A stretch of DNA of 17,500 nucleotides from Monoplex corrugatus (GCA_030674185.1 JAPXFY010000022.1:43270514-43288013); one strand, 5' to 3'; numbered from the stretch's first letter, positions 1 through 7,531 are shown. The notes: generated by a model not told the origin, from the letters alone. Made by a program: numbers and translations.

Positions 1-165
1 AACACATTGGCGGGGACACTCTCTCTTGTAGCAATCAGGCGGCGTTTTCTTTTGTTGTGCAAGTATGTTGGTTCAACCATTACATTTGTTTTCGTGCCCC
101 GTGCAATGCACTCGCCTCTCTTTCATCTTCTGCTCACCTTTTGATCAAGCCGACAAGTACGCCTT
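1..165. other. Unassigned AT/GC-mixed sequence
   Basis: No recognisable gene or repeat is seen here. The stretch ends where the CT-rich microsatellite starts. An open frame starting near 57 runs on into that microsatellite and encodes mostly Ser/Leu repeats, so it is not taken as coding. Confidence 0.5.
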
Positions 166-398
166 TCTTCTCTCTCTCTCTCTCTCTCTCTGTCTGTCTG
201 TCTGTCCCTCTCTCTGTCTCTCTGTCTCTCTCTCTCTCTCCTCTCTCTGTCCTCTCTCTGTCTCTCTACCTCTGTGTCTGTCTGTCTGTCTTGTCTCTCT
301 GTCGTCTCTCTTTCTCTTTTGTGTCTCTCTGTGTCTCTCTCTCTCTGTCTCTCTTTCTGTCTCTCTCTGTCTCTATTCTCTATCTCTGTGTCTGTTTG

Positions 399-430
<32 letters not shown>

Positions 431-445
431 TTTTCTTTTCTATTT
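166..445. repeat. (TC)n/(TCTG)n microsatellite
   Basis: About 280 bases of CT dinucleotides with scattered TCTG units, nearly all pyrimidine on the plus strand apart from isolated G. It grades into T-rich sequence (TTTTG runs) near 445-480. All six frames translate to low-complexity Ser/Leu or Arg/Glu/Asp-rich peptides, which are artefacts of the repeat. Confidence 0.95.
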
Positions 446-626
446 TTGTTTTGTTTTGTTTTTGTTTTTGCTCTCCTTGGGTTTGGTGTTTGTTCAAGAG
501 AAATTCATTATTTTCGGACAGTTCCATCTACGCTGTACCCAGTTCTGCATGCGATTATCTGGTAGACTTCCCTAAGCCTGTGCAAAGCTGAATTTTCTGG
601 CAGTGACATGGAATGGTGGGAAGACA

Positions 627-647
627 GGGGGGGGGGGGAGGGGGGGG
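627..647. repeat. Poly-G tract (G12-A-G8)
   Basis: Twelve G, one A and eight G in a row within a purine-rich stretch. It is a possible quadruplex-forming or assembly-error-prone site. The rest of 446-660 shows no feature. Confidence 0.9.
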
Positions 648-670
648 AGAGAAGGGACAATGAAGCACAC

Positions 671-730
671 AGCTGACACCACCAACCACCAGAATGATAG
701 AAACATTAAGATGGGCAGCGAATAGGCCAG
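671..730 (-). repeat. Solo unit of the 71-bp satellite / SINE body
   Basis: The plus strand reads GCTGACACCACC, then AGAATGATAGAAACATTAAG, then ATGGGCAGCG and AATAGGCCAG. This matches the 71-bp unit tandemly repeated at 3247-5008. It stops at the same GGCCAG where the last unit of that array stops (5008), and is followed by ATTTT and then a (TG)n tract. A short duplication (ACCACCAACCACC) distinguishes it. The minus strand is given because the SINE that appears to be the source lies on that strand at 5008-5096. Confidence 0.8.
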
Positions 731-734
<4 letters not shown>

Positions 735-783
<49 letters not shown>

Positions 784-902
784 TGTGGTATGTGGTGTGT
801 GTGGCGTGTTTGTGTGCGTATGTGTGTGTGTGTGTGTGTGCGTGTTTGTGTGCGTATGTGTGTGTGTGTGTGTGTGTGGTATGTGTGCGTGTGTGTATGT
901 GT

Positions 903-940
<38 letters not shown>

Positions 941-950
941 GTGTGTGTTA
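735..950. repeat. (TG)n microsatellite
   Basis: Over 200 bases of TG dinucleotides with interruptions (TGGTATG, TGCGTATG, TTTGTGTGCG). The segment GCGTGTTTGTGTGCGTATG occurs twice, suggesting local duplication inside the tract. The Cys/Val and Thr/His open frames across it are not genes. Confidence 0.95.
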
Positions 951-959
951 TATTGCGGG

Positions 960-1228
960 TTGAGATGAATAGAAGGGACGTCACTCGCAGGCCTGTTTTT
1001 TTCGTTTTCATGGCATTGACGATAAGTCCAATGCTGTTCCCCCATCTTTGTTGATGTCACTGACGAGTGACTGGAGGTCTGGAATGTCACTACTGTGGCG
1101 GTGCCATCTGCAAAGTCCAAATCAGACAGGCGTTCCCCTTCATGCCTTTCTCTTCCGCAGACTTCTGCAGCACCCAGTCTATAACCTGCGCAAAGAGTGA
1201 CAAGATGCAGTCTTGAATATGCCGTCAC
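960..1228 (-). mobile_element. LINE reverse transcriptase fragment (palm region), decayed
   Basis: Read on the minus strand, three frames together give a non-LTR reverse transcriptase palm segment. One frame carries VIDWVLQKSAEEKGMKG, another carries ERLSDLDFADGT, and a third carries LQSLVSDINKDGGT followed after a shift by GLIVNAMKTK. The order and spacing match the block around the catalytic F/Y-A-D-D motif of RTE-like and related LINE polymerases. The second catalytic Asp is replaced by Gly (FADG, 1103-1114), and at least two frameshifts break the frame, so it is dead. It is truncated at both ends. Downstream in its own sense it runs into the (TG)n tract, and upstream it stops near the TTAA boundary of the inverted-repeat element at 1237. 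Assignment to a LINE is fairly sure; the clade is not. Confidence 0.75.
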
Positions 1229-1236
1229 CACTTTAA

Positions 1237-2635
1237 TTAACCCTTCCAACTCCCGCACTCTATCCACCAACTGCAAAAGCTTAACCCTTTGGTTCTCTCA
1301 CCCATCCACCAGCTTCTTGCATCTTTTGATTATCTCACCCTATCCACCAGCTTCCTGCACCTTTTGACTCCTCACCCTATCCACCAGCTTCCTGCACCTT
1401 TTGACTCCCTCACCCTATCCACCAGCTTCCTGCACCTTTTGACTGTCTCACCCTATCTACCAGCTTCTTGTACCTTTTGACTGTCTCACCCTATCTACCA
1501 GCTTCTTGTACCTTTTGACTGTCTCACCCTATCTACCAGCTTCCTGCACCTTTTGACTGTCTCACCCTATCTACCAGCTTCCTGCACCTTTTGACTGTCT
1601 CACCCTATCCACCAGCTTCTTGTACCTTTTGACTGTCTCACCCTATCTACCAGCTTCCTGCACCTTTTGACTGTCTCACCCTATCTACCAGCTTCCTGTA
1701 CCTTTTGACTGTCTCACCCTATCCACCAGCTTCTTGTACCTTTTGACTCCCTCACCCTATCTACCAGCTTCCTGCACCTTTTGACTCCCTCACCCTATCC
1801 ACCAACTTCTTGTACCTTTTGACTGTCTCACCCTATCCACCAGCTTCCTGCACCTTTTGACTGTCTCACCCTATCCACCAGCTTCCTGCACCTTTTGACT
1901 CTCTTACCCTATCCACCAGCTTCCTGCACCTTTTGACTGTCTCACCCTATCCACCAACTTCCTGCACCTTTTGACTGTCTCACCCTATCCACCAGCTTCT
2001 TGTACCTTTTGACTGTCTCACCCTATCTACCAACTTCTTGCACCTTTTGACTGTCTCACCCTATCTACCAGCTTCCTGCACCATTTGACTCTCTCACCCT
2101 ATCTACCAGCTTCCTGCACCTTTTGACTGTCTCACCCTATCTACCAGCTTCCTGCACCTTTTGACTGTCTCATCCTATCTACCAACTTCTTGTACCTTTT
2201 GACTGTCTCACCCTATCCACCAGCTTCCTGTACCTTTTGACTGTCTCACCCTATCTACCAGCTTTCTGCACCTTTTGACTGTCTCACCCTATCCACCAGC
2301 TTCCTGCACCTTTTGACTGTCTCACCCTATCTACCAACTTCTTGTACCTTTTGACTGTCTCACCCTATCCACCAGCTTCCTGTACCTTTTGACTGTCTCA
2401 CCCTATCCACCAGCTTCCTGCACCTTTTGACTCTCTCACCCTATCCACCAGCTTCTTGTACCTTTTGACTCCCTCACTCTATCCACCAACTTCCTGCACT
2501 TTTGGACTCTCTCCACAAGCTTCCTGCAGGAAGCTGGTGGATAGGGTGAGGGAGCCAAAGGGTTAAGTTTTTGTTTTGCAGCATGGTTGACAATGCAGAA
2601 TGCTGATGGACAGAATGCGGGAGTCGAAGGGTTAA
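1237..2635. mobile_element. piggyBac-like TTAA MITE, expanded by an internal minisatellite
   Basis: The element begins TTAACCCTTCCAACTCCCGC (1237) and ends with the near inverse GCGGGAGTCGAAGGGTTAA (2617-2635). Both termini are thus TTAA followed by an inverted CCCTT-type repeat. TTAA target duplication with CCC-starting inverted repeats is the hallmark of piggyBac-superfamily elements. A second pair of inverted TTAACCCTTTGG / CCAAAGGGTTAA ends lies inside, at 1281 and 2566, and bounds a hairpin centred on TTCCTGCAGGAA (2521-2532). No transposase is encoded, so the element would be non-autonomous. The length, about 1.4 kb against 191 bp for the copy at 7341-7531, comes from roughly 32 copies of a 38-bp unit. 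The superfamily assignment is inferred from termini alone. Confidence 0.75.
1285..2530. repeat. 38-bp minisatellite array (about 32 copies)
   Basis: The unit is CCTTTTGACT then CCCTCACCCT (or GTCTCACCCT), ATCCACCAGC and TTCCTGCA, 38 bp. For example CCACCAGCTT recurs at 1381 and 1419. Variant sites include CCTGCAC/CTTGTAC, ATCCACC/ATCTACC and ACTGT/ACTCC. Units are highly alike, implying recent or homogenised amplification. The whole unit equals the left arm of the internal hairpin of the surrounding MITE. Since 38 is not a multiple of 3 and stops occur, it is not a protein repeat. Confidence 0.95.
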
Positions 2636-2770
2636 TCTAGTCGCTTAGACCACCCTCTGTGCTAATTCCAAACTTCAAATTCATACAATATTAATGAAAC
2701 CTGATTCATCACAGGACGAAGAAGACTTGCTGGACATTGAAAGGAGTTTGGAGTCCGGTGTTTGTTTGAG

Positions 2771-2866
2771 GGATGCATCCCACTCGAACAATTCCATATG
2801 CGCTCCACACCAAAACCTGCCAGCAATCTTCTGGCAGATTCCCTGAGCTTACACAAAACTCCATGT
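2771..2866 (+). repeat. Dispersed repeat family A, copy 1
   Basis: The segment with CCATATGCGCTCCAC, CCTGCCAGCAAT and CTGGCAGATTCCCTGAG matches, on the opposite strand, 16001-16090, and more loosely 8064-8160 on the plus strand. It is an unidentified interspersed repeat seen three times here, each time beside a LINE 3' end. The bases between 2636 and 2770 show nothing recognisable. Confidence 0.7.
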
Positions 2867-2910
2867 GCTGTCAAAGTCTTTGAAATGGGGAAGGGGTGGG
2901 AGGAAAGAGA

Positions 2911-2959
<49 letters not shown>

Positions 2960-3098
2960 GTCATCAAGTGCCCTGCTACATGGCGTTGACAATCAGGCCC
3001 TCCATATGCATCTATCCCTTGTCGCCTCAAGCACTTCTTCCACCCTCTTTGTCCTCAGCCACTCTGCAAGTCCGTCCAGTATCTTGGGTTTTTTCCTT
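2911..3098 (-). mobile_element. RTE-like LINE 3' end with expanded (ATG)n tail
   Basis: The minus strand reads the last codons of an RTE-like LINE: ILDGLAEWLRTKRVEEVLEA and then RDRCIWRA. It is followed by a short spacer and then a perfect (ATG)n run, seen as (CAT)n at 2911-2965 on the plus strand with one CGT interruption. It aligns with the 3' part of the copies at 7722, 12403 and 15431. The 5' end is cut off near 3098, where it meets another repeat (3103-3230). RTE elements are known to end in short tandem repeats, and here that tail has grown to about 18 triplets. Confidence 0.8.
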
Positions 3099-3102
3099 TC
3101 CG

Positions 3103-3230
3103 TGGCGGCAATACAAAAAAGCGTACGGAATTTTGTTTTGTTTTGTTTTAACTTGTTTTTATTCATTTTCAAATACGTAACACTTACAAACATCGTGAAA
3201 TGTATACAATGTATAATCAACATCAAAAGA
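3103..3230 (-). repeat. Dispersed repeat family B, left inverted copy
   Basis: Read on the minus strand this segment contains TGTATACATTTCA, GATGTTTGTAA, GTTACGTATTTGA, AATAA and ATTGCCGCCAC in that order. The same blocks occur on the plus strand at 5542-5647. Both copies end in GCCGCCAC followed by a GAAAG-rich stretch, suggesting a retroposed element with an A/G-rich 3' tail. The family is not recognised. Confidence 0.7.
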
Positions 3231-3246
3231 AAGAGACAGACGAAAC

Positions 3247-5008
3247 AGTAAGTTGACACCACCAGAATGATGGAAACATTAAGATCGGTAGCCAACAGGC
3301 CAGCGGACCTATGAAACAGTAAGAAAGACACCACCAGAATGATGGAAACATTAAGATGGGCAGCAAACAGGCCAGTGGACCCATGAAACAGTAAGCTGAC
3401 ACCGCCAGAATGATGGAAACATTAAGATGGGCAGCCAACAGGCCAGCGGACCTATGAAACAGTAAGCTGACACCATCAGAATGATGGAAACATTAAGATG
3501 GGCAGCCAACAGGCCAGTGGACCTATGAAACACTAAGCTGACACCACCAGAATGATGGAAACATTAAAGATGGGCAGCCAACAGGCCAGTGGACCCATGA
3601 AACAGTAAGCTGACACCACCAGAATGATGGAAACATTAAGATGGGCAGCCAACAGGCCAGTGGACCTATGAAACAGTAAGCTGACACCACCAGACCGATG
3701 GAAACATTAAGATGGGCAGCCAACAGGCCAGTGGACCCATGAAACAGAAAGATGACACTACCAGAATGATGGAAACATTAAGATGGGCAGTGAACAGGCC
3801 AATGGACCTATGAAACAGTAAGCTGACACCACAGAATGATGGAAACATTAAGATGGGCAGCCAACAGGCCAGTGGACCTATGAAACAGTAAGCTGATACC
3901 ACCAGAATGATGAAAACATTAAGATGGGCAACCAACAGGCCAATGGACCTATGAAACAGTAAGCTGACACCACCAGAATGATGGAAACATTAAGATGGGC
4001 AGTGAACAGGCCAGTGGACCTATGAAACAGTAAGCTGACACCACCAGAATGATGGAAACATTAAGATGGGCAGCCAACAGGCCAGTGGACCTATGAAACA
4101 GTAAGCTGATACCACCAGAATGATGGAAACATTAAGATGGGCAACCAACAGGCCAATGGACCTATGAAACAGTAAGCTGATACCACCAGAATGATGGAAA
4201 CATTAAGATGGGCAGTGAACAGGCCAGTGGACCCATGAAACAGTAAGCTGACACCACCAGAATGATGGAAACGTTAAGATGGGCAGTGAACAGGCCAGTG
4301 GACCTATGAAACAGTAAGCTGATACCACCAGAATGATGGAGACATTAAGATGGGCAGTGAACAGGCCAGTGGACCTATGAAACAGTAAGCTGACACCACC
4401 AGAATGATGGAAACATTAAGATGGGCAGCCAACAGGCCAGTGGACCTATGAAACAGTAAGCTGATACCACCAGAATGATGGAAACATTAAGATGGGCAAC
4501 CAACAGGCCAATGGACCTATGAAACAGTAAGCTGACACCACCAGAATGATGGAAACATTAAGATGGGCAGTGAACAGGCCAGTGGACCTATGAAACAGTA
4601 AGCTGACACCACCAGAATGATGGAAACATTAAGATGGGCACTCAACAGGCCAGTGGACCTATGAAACAGTAAGCTGATACCACCAGAATGATGGAAACAT
4701 TAAGATGGGCAACCAACAGGCCAATGGACCTATGAAACAGTAAGCTGATACCACCAGAATGATGGAAACATTAAGATGGGCAGTGAACAGGCCAGTGGAC
4801 CTATGAAACAGTAAGCTGACACCACCAGAATGATGGAAACATTAAGATGGGCAGCCAACAGGCCAGTGGACCTATGAAACAGTAAGCTGACACCACCAGA
4901 ATGATGGAAACATTAAGATGGGCAGCCAACAGGCCAGTGGACCTATGAAACATTAAGCTGACACCACCAGAATGATGGAAACATTAAGATGGGCAGCGAA
5001 CAGGCCAG
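3247..5008 (-). repeat. 71-bp satellite array (about 25 units)
   Basis: The unit on the plus strand runs AGTAAGCTGACACCACCAGA, ATGATGGAAACATTAAGATG, GGCAGCCAACAGGCCAGTGG, ACCTATGAAAC: 71 bp, measured for example from GGCCAG at 3370 to 3441 and from 4861 to 4932. Units differ at a few diagnostic sites (GACACC/GATACC; CAGCC/CAACC/CAGTG; CAGTGG/CAATGG; ACCTATG/ACCCATG). In the right half, from about 3820, they fall into a repeating three-unit order. The first two units and the one near 3740 are the most divergent. The last unit ends at GGCCAG (5008) and passes directly into a tRNA-like SINE head on the minus strand. Open frames across the array are chance results of a 71-bp period. Confidence 0.95.
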
Positions 5009-5096
5009 TTTTTAATGTTGTTGGCAGGGATTGAACTCGAGATATCAGATCCTGAGTCCACGTCTTTGTCAAAAGAACCAACCAGCCCTCAAGAAA
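5009..5096 (-). mobile_element. tRNA-derived SINE head feeding into the satellite
   Basis: On the minus strand GGGCTGGTTGGTTC resembles a pol III A box / D arm. About 50 bases later CGAGTTCAATCCC fits the B box (GTTCRANNC). GGACTCAGGATC between them resembles an anticodon arm. Continuing on the minus strand, the sequence crosses AACATTAAAAA into ACTGGCCTGTTCGCTGCCC, the first satellite unit. This looks like the 5' head of a SINE whose body became the 71-bp unit. It does not fold as a functional tRNA. Confidence 0.65.
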
Positions 5097-5133
5097 TTGA
5101 GAAACGTGAATGGATCGTGAAAGGATGAGAAAA

Positions 5134-5166
5134 AGAGGGGGAGGGGGGAGGGGGGAGGGGGGAGGG
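5134..5166. repeat. (GGGGGA)n short tract
   Basis: A run of five to six G alternating with A, following an AAAAGA stretch. Simple repeat. Confidence 0.85.
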
Positions 5167-5179
5167 ACCGGAATCGGTG

Positions 5180-5239
5180 ACGTATATGTCACATACATAT
5201 GTGTTTATGTGTGTGTATGTGAGTATATATATATTATAT

Positions 5240-5278
<39 letters not shown>

Positions 5279-5500
5279 TATATACATACATACATATATA
5301 TGTGTATACATATGTATATACATATATATATATATTTATATACATGCATATGAATATGTATGTGTATATATAGTGTGTGTATATATGTGAATGCATGTTT
5401 ATATCTATGCATATGTATGTGAGCATGTATACATATATGTATGTATGTGTGTATGTGTATATGTGTGTATGTATAAATATATAATTATATATACACATAC
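5180..5500. repeat. (TA)n/(TACA)n/(TATG)n microsatellite
   Basis: About 320 bases of TA, CATA and TGTA units with purine-pyrimidine alternation, including a core of TA dinucleotides around 5250-5285. The Tyr/Ile/Thr-rich open frames on both strands are artefacts. Confidence 0.95.
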
Positions 5501-5541
5501 ATATATTACAATGAATACTTCTTTTTCTATATTTTGTTATA

Positions 5542-5647
5542 TCTTTTGATCATGCAATGTATACATTTCAAGATGTTTGTAAAATGTTACGTATTTGAGA
5601 ATAAATAAGTTAAAAAAAATTCGAATGCATTTTCATATTGCCGCCAC
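5542..5647 (+). repeat. Dispersed repeat family B, right copy
   Basis: TCTTTTGAT, AATGTATACATTTCA, GATGTTTGTAA, GTTACGTATTTGA, AATAA and ATATTGCCGCCAC occur in the same order as on the minus strand of 3103-3230. The copy ends at GCCGCCAC, immediately followed by (GAAA)n and (GAA)n. This fits a retroposon whose A/G-rich tail seeded the purine tract. Confidence 0.7.
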
Positions 5648-5648
5648 C

Positions 5649-5998
5649 AAAAGAAAGAAAGAAAGAAAGAAAGAAAAAGAAGAAGAAAGAAGAAGAAGAA
5701 GAAGAAAAGAAGAAGAAGAAGAAGAAGAAGAAGAAGAAGAAGAAGAAGAAGAAGAAGAAAGAAGAAGAGAAGAGAAGAAGAAGAAGAAGAAGAAGAAGAA
5801 GAAGAAGAAGAAGAAGAAGAAAAGAGAAGAAGAAGAAGAAGAAGAAGAAGAAGAAGAAGAAGAAGAAGAAGAGGATGAGGAAGAAAGAAGAAGAAGAAGA
5901 AGAAGAAGAAGAAGAAAGAAGAGAAGAAGAAGAAGAAGAAGAAGAAGAAGAAGAAGAAGAAGAAAGAAGAAGAAGAAGAAGAAAGAAGAAGAAGAAGA
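5649..5998. repeat. (GAAA)n/(GAA)n purine tract
   Basis: 227 uninterrupted purines (5649-5875), one T at 5876, then 122 more purines to 5998, mostly GAA triplets with GAAA and GAGA slips. Long mirror-symmetric purine tracts of this type can form triplex DNA; that is a known property of such sequences and is not shown here. The Lys/Glu/Arg and Phe/Leu/Ser open frames across it are artefacts. Confidence 0.95.
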
Positions 5999-5999
5999 T

Positions 6000-6176
6000 A
6001 AACAAGAACAAGAACAACAACAAAGAAGAACAAGAAGAAGAAGAAGAACAAGAACAAGAACAAGAAGAACAAGAACAAGAAGAACAACAACATCAAGAAC
6101 AAGGACAAAAACAAGAACAAGAAAGAAGAACAAGAAGAAAAAGAACAAGACGAACAAGAAGAAACAAAAAAAAAGA
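6000..6176. repeat. (CAAGAA)n/(CAA)n microsatellite
   Basis: The purine tract changes into AACAAGAACAAG-type units with A-rich slips, ending in an A run near 6167-6175. It appears to be a mutated continuation of the same tract. Confidence 0.9.
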
Positions 6177-6595
6177 TTTTGTGAGCTAGTCTCCACTCAC
6201 CCTAATACCAGTAACTACTTACTTTACCAAGCCCTTATTTTGTTCTATTCAAACCTCGTGATTACCATTAAGCGGCCTGGGTGTGGGGAGCTACGTAATC
6301 CGGGGGTGCATCCACCCTGAAAGCGGTGGGGCGACAGAAAGAGACGGGTGGCGCCAAGTCACCCACAGTCGAGCGCACACGTACCAACCACGACCTAGTG
6401 TTGGGGCCCCGCGGTTACGCCACAGTTCCCCGGGTTTGTTTTCCTACCCGTCCATCAGCAAGGCGCCATTGCTTCCTATGGTGAACTGCTCGCTGCCAAA
6501 AAGAGGAAAATTTGAGGATTTTTTGTGTGTGCTATGACAGTTCGGTTACGTTTAGCTTACTTTGTAGTTGGGTCTTTGGCAGTTATTCTCTGTTT
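6177..6595. other. Unassigned segment with GC-rich centre
   Basis: No repeat or gene is recognised. The middle (about 6270-6450) is GC-rich with many CpG sites, unlike the flanking microsatellites. A plus-strand open frame at 6283-6537 (84 codons) has no motif I recognise and is not called as a gene. Confidence 0.4.
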
Positions 6596-6640
<45 letters not shown>

Positions 6641-6853
6641 AATAATAATCATAATCATAACAACAACAACAATATAACAATCATAACAACAACAACAATA
6701 TTAATAATGGTAATAACAACAACAATAATAATGATGATAATAATAATGATAATAATAATAAAATAATAATAATGGCGACAAGAACAATAATGATGATGAT
6801 ATACTTACTACTACTAATAATATGACACACAACAATGATTGATATGATAATAA

Positions 6854-6903
<50 letters not shown>

Positions 6904-7150
6904 TAAATAATAATAAATATATAATAATAATAATTATAATAATATATGATGATAACAATAACAATAAGAAAAATAACAACAATATAATAAATATAATAGT
7001 GTCGTGTATAATAAGAATTCACATGAACAAACGCACAAAAGACGTTTATGATAATAATAATAATAATAATAATAATATAATAAAATAAATAACAATAACA
7101 ATAAATAGTAATAACAAAAAAAAATAAAAAATAAATAATAATAATAATAA
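6596..7150. repeat. (AAC)n then (AAT)n microsatellite block
   Basis: A perfect AAC run (about 6596-6640) grades into AAT, AAC and ATG triplets and then long AAT runs. It is interrupted by a short unique piece at 6996-7050 that recurs at 7155-7196. The Asn-rich frame on the plus strand and the Ile/Leu/Tyr-rich frames on the minus strand are artefacts. Confidence 0.95.
6996..7037 (+). repeat. 42-bp direct repeat, copy 1
   Basis: The segment starts ATAGTGTCGTGTATAATAAG and ends ATGAACAAACGCACA. It recurs at 7155-7196 with two mismatches, 159 bp downstream. AT-rich triplet repeats precede both copies. Confidence 0.9.
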
Positions 7151-7154
7151 TTTG

Positions 7155-7196
7155 ATAGTGTCGTGCATAATAAGAATACACATGAACAAACGCACA
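7155..7196 (+). repeat. 42-bp direct repeat, copy 2
   Basis: Begins ATAGTGTCGTGCATAATAAG and ends ATGAACAAACGCACA; 40 of 42 bases match copy 1 at 6996. Unlike copy 1 it is followed by unique sequence and a (TG)n tract. Confidence 0.9.
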
Positions 7197-7222
7197 CGTT
7201 TTCTTTCCACGGTCTGTATGGT

Positions 7223-7227
<5 letters not shown>

Positions 7228-7262
<35 letters not shown>

Positions 7263-7278
7263 TGTGTGTGTGTGTTGT

Positions 7279-7317
<39 letters not shown>

Positions 7318-7330
7318 TGTGTGTGTGTGT
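7228..7330. repeat. (TG)n microsatellite
   Basis: About 100 bases of TG dinucleotides with GG and TT slips. It lies just upstream of the compact TTAA element, as another (TG)n tract lies near the expanded one. Confidence 0.95.
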
Positions 7331-7340
7331 CCATTGGCAT

Positions 7341-7531
7341 TTAACCCTTTGACTCCCGCACCCTATCCACCATTTGCGAGAACTAACCCATTGACTCCCT
7401 CATCCTGTCCCAAGCTTCCTGCAGGATGCATGCTGGATAGGTGAGGGAGTCAAAGGGTTAAGTTTTTGCTTTGCTAGCATTGTTGACAATGCAGAGTGTT
7501 GATGGACAGGGTGCGGGAGTCAAAGGGTTAA
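7341..7531. mobile_element. Compact piggyBac-like TTAA MITE (191 bp)
   Basis: Begins TTAACCCTTTGACTCCCGCA (7341) and ends GCGGGAGTCAAAGGGTTAA (7513-7531), so TTAA lies at both ends with an inverted repeat of roughly 30 bp (CACCCTATCCACC / GATGGACAGGGTG). Inside, a second inverted pair (CTAACCCATTGACTCCCTCA at 7383 and TGAGGGAGTCAAAGGGTTAA ending 7461) forms a hairpin centred on AAGCTTCCTGCAGGA. It is the unexpanded relative of 1237-2635: one hairpin arm here corresponds to one 38-bp unit there. No coding capacity. Superfamily inferred from termini. Confidence 0.8.

Noticed and set aside
57..591. Three overlapping plus-strand and one minus-strand open frames rich in Ser/Leu or Arg/Glu/Asp
   Set aside because: They are translations of the CT-rich microsatellite in several frames; length comes from the absence of stops in the repeat.
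1285..2530. CRISPR-like array because of regular short repeats
   Set aside because: The units are head-to-tail with no unique spacers, in a eukaryotic transposon context.
3223..3935. Serial minus-strand frames with LNVSIILVVSAYCF-like text resembling repeated membrane segments
   Set aside because: The 71-bp period is not a multiple of three, so each frame breaks within a few units. The hydrophobic look is a by-product of the repeat.
5587..6320. Long open frames of Lys/Glu/Arg (plus) and Phe/Leu/Ser (minus), up to 241 codons
   Set aside because: All frames of GAA/TTC lack stops. No domain, no non-repeat core and no splice or start context.
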